64,000 nucleotides of DNA from Asterella californica (lineage: Eukaryota > Streptophyta > Marchantiopsida > Marchantiales > Aytoniaceae), in contig JAYKYS010000019.1 of assembly GCA_036924285.1 (NCBI GenBank), positions 3,348,001 to 3,412,000 of the forward strand, read 5' to 3'. This document shows positions 1 through 9,290 of this stretch, piece after piece. Every line of letters starts with the position of its first letter. The first letter of the stretch is position 1. A program made the translations under genes and the position numbers. The notes beneath the pieces were generated by a model, which was not told the DNA's origin, did not search any database, and saw only the letters and a program-made list of their open reading frames with translations.

Positions 1-59
1 AGCACTAACGGCCCTATCGGGACTAGCCACTACACACTCGATCAACCTAGCCGGGGTGC
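1..59 (-). repeat. Inverted fragment of a Ty3/gypsy-family LTR
   Basis: Read on the minus strand, these bases match the LTR-like sequence near 19425-19484 (shared blocks such as CGGCTAGGTTGATCGAGTG). The fragment is in the opposite orientation to the integrase remnant that follows, so the left edge of the window holds a rearranged or nested pair of elements. It begins at almost the same LTR-internal position as the truncated copy at 19425. The rest of the copy lies outside the window. Confidence 0.6.
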
Positions 60-539
60 TAAACTGACGTGACAAGAGAGTTGTTGAGACGTGCATACGA
101 TGGAGTTTGACGCCCATCACACCTTGAGTGGATAGCATCTTGGATGCAAGACGACGATCTCAAGTAGTGAGAGTCGTTGATAGATCACCCATGACCGTGG
201 TGGACCTAGTGGGCCAACCTAGAACGACATGATGAGACAAATGAGGAGGTGATGTTATGTTGGCATGCATCAGCCTTTTGTGTATGTTGGTTCTAGAGGA
301 TCGGGTGGTAGCTCTTGTGAGTCAAGAGATAGATGATGAGTCCTCGGATCCAGAAGATAACGATGTTTCGATGGATTAACGAGATATCCATGATGATGTG
401 ATGGTTATGGAATATCTACGTATTGATGTCGTAGTGGACACAATAAGTACCAAGGAGCGAGATCGTGTTCTTCACGTGCCAAGAGTTTTCGATGTGAAGA
501 AAAATCACGTTCTTCGTGTGGGAGAATGATAATGTGCGT

Positions 540-1377
540 GTTGTATCACATTCGTCGCAGAGAGCACAATTAGTTCAACATGTCCATGAGGAGTTGGGAC
601 ATTTTGGAGTGAAGCGCACATATAGCTTATTCCAAAGATAATGCACACCGATGTGCAACAGTTTGTGACATGATGTATGATTTATGATCGACTTTGAGTA
701 TCATTCAATGCTCCTACTCCACAGTTACATCTCTTATCGATTATAAGATTGGGTTACCGTTGGAGTTTGGACTTTTGGGATCTTTATCATTGATCGTACG
801 ACACAACTGGTATGTGTTGGTGATGGTGGAGCACTTCTCCAAGTGGATTGAATTGGTGGCACTACCAGACAAAGAAAGTGAGGATGTAGTCTATGCTTTC
901 CTAGATTGAATGTTGAGTCATTTTGGTGTGCCAACTGAAGTGTTGACCGACTAGGGTACAAAGTTTCATGGTGAGTTTTAGACCTTTTGTGACCAAGTGC
1001 TGATTGATCACCGTATTAAGTTTCGGGATCACCCTAGGATTGATGGTTTGGCAGAAAGAGTTGTTCATACAATGAAGAGAAGATTGCGCAAGTATGGCTT
1101 GCAGAAGGGTCATCGTGAAAACTGAGATCTTCAATTATCATTGTTGGTTATGGATTATCATTTCAGTCAACAAGCATCCTTGGCATCCTTCTCATCATAC
1201 TTTTTGCTATGCGGTCGAGATCTAGATTTACATGCGATCATTCGTCGTGATTCTGCTAAGGTTGTGAACCTTGATGATCTAGATATGTGGGTGAGAGTAT
1301 GTTCTTCACGAGCTGAGATGTTTTAGAGAGTTATGCTGATGGCATTTGAGAACTTGTCGATTGCTCAACATAGAGAT
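540..1377 (+). pseudogene. Degenerate Ty3/gypsy integrase (element 1)
   Basis: The clearest stretch is 694-909, which reads as an rve-type integrase core with the family phrase HFSKWIELVALPDK. About 50 codons further on, the segment that normally reads V-L-T-D-Q-G is present with its Asp codon, but the next codon (Gln in active copies) is TAG. A D-G-L-A-E-R-like segment follows near 1042-1060. Stops and frameshifts make it non-coding. The equivalent region of element 2 (27475-28100) has Asn in place of that Asp. Confidence 0.75.
1373..1377. repeat. Left target-site duplication (GAGAT) of the 6-kb insertion
   Basis: GAGAT occurs immediately before TGTAGTGACG at 1378. The same five bases follow the right end at 7379-7383. 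In element 2 the corresponding uninterrupted sequence (near 28190-28215) runs through this point, which confirms an insertion here. Confidence 0.75.
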
Positions 1378-3050
1378 TGTAGTGACGTAGGATTTCTCCT
1401 TTTGCCCATTTAGTATACAAGATATCGTTCCCACAGAGGATTTGCACAAGTAACGCTGCTCTAAGTTCTAAGATCTGTTCAAACACACAAACACACGAGT
1501 TTTGCCTAGAAATCCCGTCTTCTCACAAAACCACACAAAACACCACGTCTTCCAGACACGCCGAATGGTGCTCTGGAACTAAACAAACAACTACCAATTA
1601 CAATATCACACAACTATTCACAGAGAAGCTCGGGAAGACGATCTTCCTGCTTCCAGATTGCTTCTTCCGGTCTTCTCGACACCGTCTTCCCGAAGTGATT
1701 CTCGTCTTCTGGGGGTTCAGCTCGTCTTCTCACACCTCCAGAAGGCTGTCCTGCTTCGCAGAAGTCGATTAGTACCGGTCGTTACACCTTATTCTCACAC
1801 TCATGTTCCAACAGGTTCGATTAATCACAAGGTGTATCCCCCGTAGCCTTCCCAGGCTTCTGCCTACGGAAATGGTCTTCCTGCAGCACTACAACGACAT
1901 TCACCTTCACGGAAGCTCAATAGAAGTCTCGGAAGCTCACTAGAAGAAGGTAGGAAGATGGGGAAGATGGGAGAAGATGGGGAAGAAGAGAAAATCCAAA
2001 CAAGAGAAAATAAGATGAAAAGAGTAAATTAAGATTCCGACAGGCTTCTAGTCCGGATCTTGACTAACAAGCCATCCCTGCTTGTAATAGTTTGGGGAGG
2101 AAGACAACAAACGTGAGTACTGTTGCACCGTCTTCTACTCGAGGATGTCGTCTTCTGTTGTGGGAAGAAGGCTTCTTTCTTCTTCACTTCGCTGCTCTGA
2201 CTGCTCTGTCTTCTGGAATCCCTTACCCAGAAGACCGTTCGTACGTAGATCCCAAGTGCTCTACTGAACGAGTCAAGCTACACTTCCACAACTGCTGACA
2301 GTCACCGCCACTCAAGAAGAACACTTCTCATGCACAATTGGGAGCGAATTCAATGAACCCACCATCCAGAAGACATGGACAAAGCTTCTGCACTCAAATC
2401 CACAATCTATTCCCCGAGAAGAAGTCACAATGGCATTGGGAAGCTCACTCCCTCTACTTCCTGCGTCTACTCCTCGACACACCAGTCTAGCTAACAGGAC
2501 TGCACGAGGATGCCGTTCCCTGTTCCTAGACTGTCCACCACTTCTATCTACATCTTCGAACCACTGCTGGTACGAGTATGCAGACCTCTCTTGTATATTC
2601 CAAGATTATTCTTATGTTTCCCACAACGGGTGTAGTGCGAAGAACCACCTATCTTGTCCCTCTGCTCTAATGTGTCTCGTCCGCCTGCACCATAGAATCG
2701 ATGTGTGCAGTCGCTACAGAATTCTACAGAATTGGTAGCACAGGCAGAACTCTATCTCCTATTCTGCTATCCTACTTATGTTGCTGCCGTGAGAACCAGG
2801 GGAGACGACCACCAGGGAGAGAGAGGCACTGACAGGAGGTTGCTACCTCACATGCAAGCGGTTCCCCTGCCGAATTGGCCATCCACCTTGTCCTTCCTAC
2901 GCTACCTATGCTGCCACATGGTGTCCTAACTAATATTACATGGAAAAACTGCCACCCTTAAGATAGCATGTTCGATCTTACTATATTTGGAATTGTCAAT
3001 GGAGTTACTAACTACTCAGATTGCACGGAGGCAATCTCTATCTGATCTGC

Positions 3051-5300
3051 TCATATCGGGGCTCCTAACGCGGCTTCTGATAAGCTAGAAAGCCCTGCAG
3101 TTACCTCGGGTGTCACTGAGGTGGCTTCCTCCTCATCGTCTCTTGCTGGCCCTGCTGTCGCTGCTGCTGCGTCTTCCTCGGCTTCGGCTTCTGCTTTAGA
3201 AGACAGAAGCGTCTTCTGGGAAACGGAGTCGACCGGTGCTTCTTCCGTCTTCTGAGGCACGGGTGCGGGACTAGGGACCATGGGGACCTCATGGGGATCC
3301 GGGGAAGTCGCTTCCTCCACGCGGAATACCTGGGAAGACGGCTCGTCTTCTTGTCTTCCAGAAGACATCTTGTCTTCCGGGGCGTCTTCTGGAGTCTTCT
3401 CGGCTTCCAACGCTGTCACCACCAAGTGCACAGCGAGGTTGAACTCCTCCTTCTCCATTCCGGATCCAGTCGATGGTGCTGGAGCGTGAGAAGATGCGGT
3501 TGCAGGTGTCGGAAGCGAGGGAAGACCATAAAGTGTCTTCACTCCTTTGATCTGTCGATCCAAGTACCTGAACATGCTCTCCCGACATTCCACCAACATC
3601 GCTTTGGACTCGCTGTCCCATCCTCTAGCTAAGGTAAGTAACTTCCTACCCGCGGTGTAGTTGAACTTCTTCCGAAGCGCTTCCACCGACTGTGCCAACA
3701 TCTTCTGTGCACGGGCCTCTGCTGTTTCCCTCTGCGTCTTCTCAACTGCAGCTCGCGCTTCCGCGGCTTCTCGCTGCGTCTTCCATACGGTCTGCTCTTC
3801 TGCGAGGGCGGTGATCTTCTCCCGCACTCGGGTGACTTCCTGATTGCGCTGCTGTACCCGCGCCTGCAACTCCTGGTTGCTCTTCCGAAGCTGTACGAGC
3901 TCCTTGGCAGAAGCGGCTGCTTCCGCCTTGTACCTGGCTGCAAGCTTCTCCGTCTTCTTCTGGTCTTCCCCCTGTCGCAGCAAGGTGCGCAGGCCGAATC
4001 CAGGTTGTAAGGGCTTCTCCTGTGCCCTCGCTCTCTTCTCCAGCAACTCCATAGCTGGCTGGATCTCCTTCTGGAAGTAGGCACTGAACTCCTCCAGTCG
4101 TCTTCCTGCGGAAGACAAGTTCATCTCCACCACACACTCCGCGGTGTCGACTTCGTCTTCCAGAGGCAAGGATGCCTCTTCCACCACTACGGCCTTCATC
4201 TTCTGCGCACGAGAAGAAGCTACTCTTCTCATCTTCCGGGGTGGAAGACTCCTCATGGCAGGAGCGGCTCTCTTCTTTGCGCTTCCTCGCATCGCAGCAG
4301 GAGCGCCCATCCATCCTTCGTCTTCTGGAGTCTTCGGAAGACTCCCAGGCGTTGCAGAAGCAGTCTTCTGCTCTGATCGGGTACTCAGCAGGTCTTCTTC
4401 CGAGTCGGACTCCGATCCTGAATGAATGAGGGAGATGGGTGTCCTCGGTACACTTCTGGGACCCATCTTCCTCAGTGGCGTGGCGTCTTCCGACCCACTA
4501 GACTCGTCTTTCCTCACCAGAAGCGTCTTCTGGTGAGAGCCGGGCCTCAGCTGTGGCATCAGAGTGGGAGGGGGCGTTGCTGCTGCCTCTCGGTCATCGT
4601 CTTCCGAGGTCTCCTCCTTCACCTCCTGTCGCTCCGTTGGTCCATACACTGCCAGCTAGTCTTCCCTAAGATCCCCCATGGCTACATACAAGTAGCAGAG
4701 GAAAGGCGTCAGGTGTCCTCCCGCCGGGGTACCTAAGTATGCTAGCTTCGTCTGTACATAGTTGTGGATGTACGCGCCCCAGTAGATGGGCACTCCGTCA
4801 TCCCACACTGATTCCAGGAACTCCACGTCCTGATCTCCTAAGTACCTTGTCTTCTGCGCTTTCTCTTTGGGGAAGAGATGCAGAAACAACTTTGCCAGAA
4901 GTCGCTTCTTTGGCCCCCGGTAAGATTCTATCTTCCAACCGTTCCTCCCCTGCCTGTCTTCCACGAAAAGGCAGGTGGTGCTCCCAGGCACATGCCACGA
5001 ACTCACGATCCTAGGCAAGATCTTCTTCTCGTACCAATATCCTCGGTTCTCGGATTCAGGCCTGTGAAAAGCCTTGCGCCACCAGTCTTCAGTCCAGGAA
5101 GACGGTCTTTCTCGAGCTACTCCTGCTTTCGCAGACACACGGTTACGAGGTGGCAACGCTGCCCACACCTCCTCCAGAAGCCCTTGATCTGCGAGGTTCC
5201 AATCCCACAGGAAGAAGTCAAGACCCAACTCCTTGAGGAAAGGAGTGGCCTCGGCCAATTCTGCTGCTGGTAACACCAAGCCTCGCGGATGCATCGACAT
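3051..5300 (-). CDS. Element-borne ORF with one in-frame TAG; unknown domain plus coiled coil
   Basis: On the minus strand one reading frame runs from the first ATG at 5300 to the stop at 3051-3053, broken only by TAG at 4656-4658. The part before the TAG has 214 residues. It is rich in Trp, Tyr and Leu, with segments such as GYWYEKKILPRIVSSWHVPG and VPIYWGAYIHNYVQTKLAYL. The pattern reminds me of plant mobile-element domains (putative plant transposon protein type), but I cannot confirm that. The part after the TAG has about 534 residues: an acidic, Ser-rich start, a basic patch that could be a nuclear localisation signal (RKMRRVASSRAQKMK), a long Glu/Gln/Lys/Arg/Ala coiled coil, then a Glu/Ala-rich acidic tail. 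Many GAAGAC hexamers are in frame as Glu-Asp. The frame stays open upstream to about 5382 without an earlier ATG, so an upstream exon is possible. No reverse transcriptase, transposase or protease motif is visible. Confidence 0.6.
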
Positions 5301-6191
5301 ACCTGGAAGATCTGTTGCACTAAACCACAAGCACCTCCTATGAGCTGAAGGCTCAGTTCTTCCCGAGTGCCCACAGTCTAGCTTCTACTTCTCAGAAGAC
5401 TAAACTAGTCTTCCAGAAGACAGCTACTCCGTCTTCCGGGATTCTAACAGTACTTCCTAGATAGCTCTCGTCTTCCGAGCTATATCTAAACAATCCTATC
5501 TAAGCAAGGCCTCGCATGGATTACCAAGAAGACAACCCACCTTGCATTACATCCTACTTCCTATCAGAAGATACAAGATTCGCAAAACATAAGTGCATGA
5601 CAAGTTCAGAAGATGGTTGCGGGCTCCTGCGATGACAGTGGCCTCTGGGAAGACACTCGGGACAGCTTCCGATTCAATGTCTTTCTTGGAAGACTTCCCG
5701 AAGTCAGACTTCCCTTCACTGGTCTCACCTGTCTTCGTCTTCCTACACGCAATCTATCCTCACAACAGACTCAAGACAATTGCACTCTGTTCTTCTGACT
5801 TCTCACCTCTCATACGCACTCAGGAGAACCTTGCTGCTCGGTGGGAAGACATGACCCTCGACCATTCTCTCCAGATTCTGCCAGCAAGTATTCTCACGAC
5901 TCTCTTCTAAGCTTGGGAAGAAGAAGGAATGGCTGCTATGGATCGGACAGAAGAGACCCGAATGGACCCTCACGTCTTCTCGCTCATTTTGCCAGCCTTC
6001 CAGTCTTCTAGTCTCTCTAGGAAGATGTGGAGTTGAGAAGCTTGGAAGACCGGGAGGCACAGACCTAGTTCCCGACTTCCAACTTCTCGAAATAACAAAA
6101 CAACTCACCACACCACTCAGGATTCGTACCAAGTCTCTCTAAACACAAAAGCAAAGCAAATCCACTCTTGATACGAATTGTGTTCCGTCGA

Positions 6192-6240
6192 TAAACTTGA
6201 CTGTCTTCCGAAGACCGTCTTCCGAAGACAGTCAAGTTTA
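6192..6240. repeat. 49-bp near-perfect palindrome built from GTCTTCCGAAGAC
   Basis: The outer arms TAAACTTGACTGTCTTC and GAAGACAGTCAAGTTTA are perfect inverted repeats. Between them lie two copies of GTCTTCCGAAGAC. It could extrude as a cruciform or, if transcribed, fold as a hairpin. It lies upstream of the element ORF on the minus strand. Confidence 0.8.
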
Positions 6241-6753
6241 AGAAGCGTCTTCCGGAGATGTTCCCATCTTCCGAATCGTCTTCTGTTCCAAGTTTCAGGG
6301 GTAGAGAGGTAGTACGGTAGGGAAATTGATAGCTGGGATCTCCAATTTGAGGGCTAGGAGTAGGGAAGCTCGAATTGAGCTCGGGAAGAAGTAAGGAGAT
6401 GTCTGACAGAAATTGGGCAGCGCTTCCGCGCCCAATGTCTCAATAGGAAAGATGGGGGGTGGGGGTAATCGATCAGGCTGCCTGCACACAACCAAGGAAG
6501 CGCGGGGGATACCAGGAAAAGGCGAGAAGAAGTGGGAAGGGGAAAGAACAGGGGAAAGAACCTCTACAGTCTTCTTTTGCTCCTCGAGTTGCCTTCGACC
6601 TCCGCGCGCTTCTTGGCTCTGGTCTTAGCTCCAATGCGACTCCTCACGACTGCGCCTGCTGTCAATGTCCGGCCACGCCTCAATTCCACCTTCGATTTCA
6701 CTTGCTGCTCTCCAATGTCAGCTTCTCGGGAGCTCACAGAAACGCCTTCGCTC

Positions 6754-6784
6754 TTAGGGTTTAGGGTTTAGGGTTTAGGGTTTA
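6754..6784. repeat. Interstitial telomere-type repeat (TTTAGGG)n with inverted copy
   Basis: About four and a half units of the plant telomere repeat TTTAGGG occur here. A single inverted CCCTAA-type unit (AAAAACCCTAAG) follows at about 6789-6800. On the element's coding (minus) strand this reads as clustered telo-boxes (AAACCCTAA), a motif known from promoters of plant ribosomal-protein and cell-cycle genes. It lies about 1.45 kb upstream of the ORF start. Confidence 0.85.
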
Positions 6785-7098
6785 GACCTAAAAACCCTAA
6801 GACCCCAGCAATTCGGTCTCGCCCTTCGTCTAGCTGCCAACTGATTCTCTCCTACCTCGATGTCCTCACTCGATTCCTCTCTCAAAGCTAACTCGCAAAG
6901 CTCACTATCTCCAATCGATCTTCTCAAGCGTTGTGCTGCGGGAAGTTGAAATGTGCCTAATGTGCTTCCTTACGCATCTTCCCCGCAGATTAGGGGTTTT
7001 CGACCTTGAGTATCTTCCTGACCTACCTACCTATTCGGTGCGCCCCAGTAGATACACCTACTGTCTTACCCGAAAACTCGTGGTTGGCCTTCGCGGTC

Positions 7099-7224
7099 GC
7101 TGTCTTCTGGAAGACAGGTGTCTTCCGCCGTCTTCTCATCTTTCACCGTCTTCTCGTCTTCCGCCGTCTTCTCGTCTGAAGACGCAACTGAGAAGACGCT
7201 CTTCCGAAGACAGTCGTCTTCCGA
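7099..7224. repeat. Dense cluster of GTCTTC/GAAGAC hexamers
   Basis: I count eleven occurrences of the hexamer, in both orientations, within about 125 bases, several joined as GTCTTCCG or CGTCTTCTC blocks. This is the densest cluster in the insertion and lies near its right end. Confidence 0.85.
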
Positions 7225-7378
7225 AGAAGTCAACTTCTTATTACAAACAGCTCTTAAGATCATCTTCCTGCTAAGGGAGACGTAACCTTAAGTAACAACG
7301 CTTCTTCAGTTATACAAACAAGTTATTATTCTTAAAAATTTCAAAAATTCATGCATCCTGTAATTTGTGGGCACCACA

Positions 7379-7383
7379 GAGAT
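7379..7383. repeat. Right target-site duplication (GAGAT) of the 6-kb insertion
   Basis: GAGAT follows the terminal CA of the insertion and is followed by gypsy sequence (ACGTTAAGATATATGAC) that continues element 1. Confidence 0.75.
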
Positions 7384-8550
7384 ACGTTAAGATATATGAC
7401 TATTCGAGGAGGAGGTTATCGATCATCGATCCGTAGGTTTCATCATGACAATTACGTGTACTTGCAGCAAACAACACCGACGACATTGGATGATTGCAAG
7501 ACGCACTATCTTACGAGTGTGTGAGATGTTACTTTCTGGTGTTCTCGTGTTAGAGGGTCGTGATGATGTAGGTTGAAAGATCATGTGCATAATTGCACGT
7601 CATCTCGTCAAGATTCACAATCTTATCTACAGATTCTTGAGCATATTCTTCAATTACTGTATACATCAATCCAGCGCTTTCTGACTTGAAACAAACTGAA
7701 ATATATTTGCTTACTTATTATTTATTTATATTTGAAGACTGAAGAGTGCACTAAGTTTAATTTATAATTATATTAAAATCTATTATTATTTAGATTAATA
7801 AATTATTTATTTATTTGAGCTAGTTATTTATATATTTTATGTTAATAAGCTACTGTAATTCTAGTGTCTGCAAAAAGTGAGTCCACATTTTGCTTAGGAT
7901 CCAATCGCACATAGTTTCATCACGAGCAATTTCTCATTGGTTTATCAGGTTTCTTTTTCTGATCTGAAGCAGATTTGTCGACTTGGAACATAAAGGTTTT
8001 TCACTATACAAATGTAGGTAAATGTTATGACTGGAACGATAGTATAGGTTTTATGTTATTGAGTAAATATACTGTTTGTAACAAAAATCAACAGTAATAT
8101 AACACATGTCAACATAAAAGTACAAACAGCTCTAAAAATAAAGTAAATCTTTTTTCTATTTCAACAAAAGTCAAACAAATAAGATCTTAACATCAACGGT
8201 TCTGTGAATCCAAGCTTGGCAACTTTACGTGTATGCTTGAGGTGTATGTTATCTGGATCTGCTATGAGAACGACCACTATATTGTTATGTGATGGTTGTT
8301 CGAGAGGATGATACATGTTGTATTTGACATCATCTCTCACTATAGTTCTTCAAGAGCGGTGGATATGTCTTTGTTGCAATTAGCGAGGTAGCTCATTTGA
8401 TCTTCACGTGGTATGGATTGCAGACATATGACTAACGATTGAGTGATGTAGCACCCAACTTCCTGATCTTCATACCGAAGAAGGTGCATATCACGTAGTT
8501 GGATCAAATGACTATCTGGAGTTTGAGAGACCAAACGTCGGCTAGGGGGC
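7384..8550 (+). mobile_element. Ty3/gypsy element 1, right part (integrase C-terminus and 3' region)
   Basis: From 7384 to about 7600 the sequence aligns with 28205-28440 of element 2: the C-terminal integrase tail with the DNYVYLQQ-like and ILRVCEVLLSGVLVLEG-like segments. About 600 bases of unrelated AT-rich DNA follow (roughly 7620-8210), suggesting another small insertion or divergence. From about 8225 sequence matching element 2 (28480-28790) resumes, up to a purine-rich GGGGGCGA tract just before the LTR-like repeat at 8552. All frames are broken. Confidence 0.65.
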
Positions 8551-8551
8551 G

Positions 8552-9103
8552 ATTGTGGTATACTTGTGTATGTGTTTGACACTCTGTGCTTGTTACGTAT
8601 ATGTATTTTGTAGTTTAGACAGTGATGTATGTTATGTAGCGACGTGTATGCATACAACAGTTGTCACATCATTTTCGTCAGCATGCCACTTCGCACTCAA
8701 TCGAACTAACATTTTTGTCAGTTCAACCGAGTGCGAAGTGGCATGTACCGTTAGTGCTGGTAGTTCTGGTAGTGCCGTTAGCGAATGTTCTTGGGTTGAG
8801 ATCACCAAGGAGTATATTTCGAGTTGGAGCTTGTAGTCTCTCACTTTTCTCGAGTTAAGTCTTCAAGCTCATAGTTATGATAGATGCGTTTAGTGAGCAG
8901 AACTTGGATTCTCTGAGAGCACATAGTGGGTTTGGCTTGATTGGTGAGTGATATGTTGTTGGTTGGTAGGTGTTTATGCATATGTTCTCATATAATTGTG
9001 GTGTACTTGTGTATGTGTATGGCACTCTATACTTGTTATGTGTTTGTATTTTATAGTTTATTTAGTGATGTATGTTGTGTAGTGATGTGTATGCGCACTA
9101 CAC
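8552..9103 (+). repeat. LTR region of gypsy element 1 with duplicated ~109-bp block
   Basis: A block starting ATTGTGGTATACTTGTGTATG (8552-8660) is repeated as ATTGTGGTGTACTTGTGTATG at 8995-9103. Between them lies sequence related to the LTR pieces at 19425-19690 and 28891-29157. Element 2 has the same arrangement at 28792-29252, so it is a family trait or an old shared rearrangement. An inner inverted repeat (CATGCCACTTCGCACTC and GAGTGCGAAGTGGCATG, about 8683-8743) is also visible. Confidence 0.65.
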
Positions 9104-9233
9104 TTATATTTCAAAATCATTTACGTAGTCCCTTCAATTACATGTGTTATGCATACAACAACATGTCTTATTGGAGTAGAAGCTCTACAAATCAGTACGT
9201 ATCTAACGAATACAAATATTCAGCCGGCACTCT

Positions 9234-9290
9234 CTAATTGTTAGTGCTCGAGAGTATCATAGTAGAACTAATAAATATATTTGAGAAAAA
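9234..9290 (+). repeat. Dispersed repeat, copy 1
   Basis: CTAATTGTTAGTGCTCGAGAGTATCATAG-type sequence followed by an AT-rich tail resembles 49937-49990 in sequence and order. It may be one end of an unrecognised AT-rich element. No coding content. Confidence 0.45.

Larger units (their letters stand above)
60..1377 (+). mobile_element. Ty3/gypsy element 1, left part (degenerate, lacks RT)
   Basis: This is the left half of a decayed Ty3/gypsy element, aligned by eye to element 2 at 19425-29252. Bases near 140-210 match element 2 near 24640-24710. The following bases then jump to material matching element 2 near 26690 and 27060 onward, so the reverse transcriptase and most of RNase H are deleted. 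Integrase remnants follow. Many CAG/CAA/CGA codons appear as TAG/TAA/TGA, as expected for old methylated DNA. The element stops abruptly at 1377, where a 6-kb insertion begins, and resumes at 7379. Confidence 0.7.
1378..7378 (-). mobile_element. 6001-bp GAAGAC/GTCTTC-rich insertion with 5-bp TSD
   Basis: This block splits gypsy element 1. Left of it the element reads up to the GAGAT after CTCAACATA, and right of it the element resumes after a second GAGAT. The insert starts with TG and ends with CA, and its termini are weakly inverted (TGTAGTG at the left, CACCACA at the right). That suits an LTR-type integration, yet I find no long direct terminal repeats. The hexamer GAAGAC or its complement recurs every few tens of bases through coding and non-coding parts and is rare elsewhere in the window. 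The insert contains one long minus-strand reading frame (3051-5300), a 49-bp palindrome, a telomere-repeat block, and the phrase ATCGTTCCCACAGAGGAT at 1423-1440, which recalls a phrase I associate with plant repeats. It could be a non-autonomous LTR derivative or an unnamed element class. Confidence 0.8.

Noticed and set aside
3629..4429. Several overlapping frames on both strands inside the 6-kb insertion
   Set aside because: They are shadows of the 3051-5300 frame created by the GAAGAC-rich composition.
1378..7378. CACTA-type (En/Spm) DNA transposon interpretation of the insertion
   Set aside because: The terminal TAGTG/CACTA-like bases point the wrong way, and the target duplication is 5 bp instead of the 3 bp of that superfamily.
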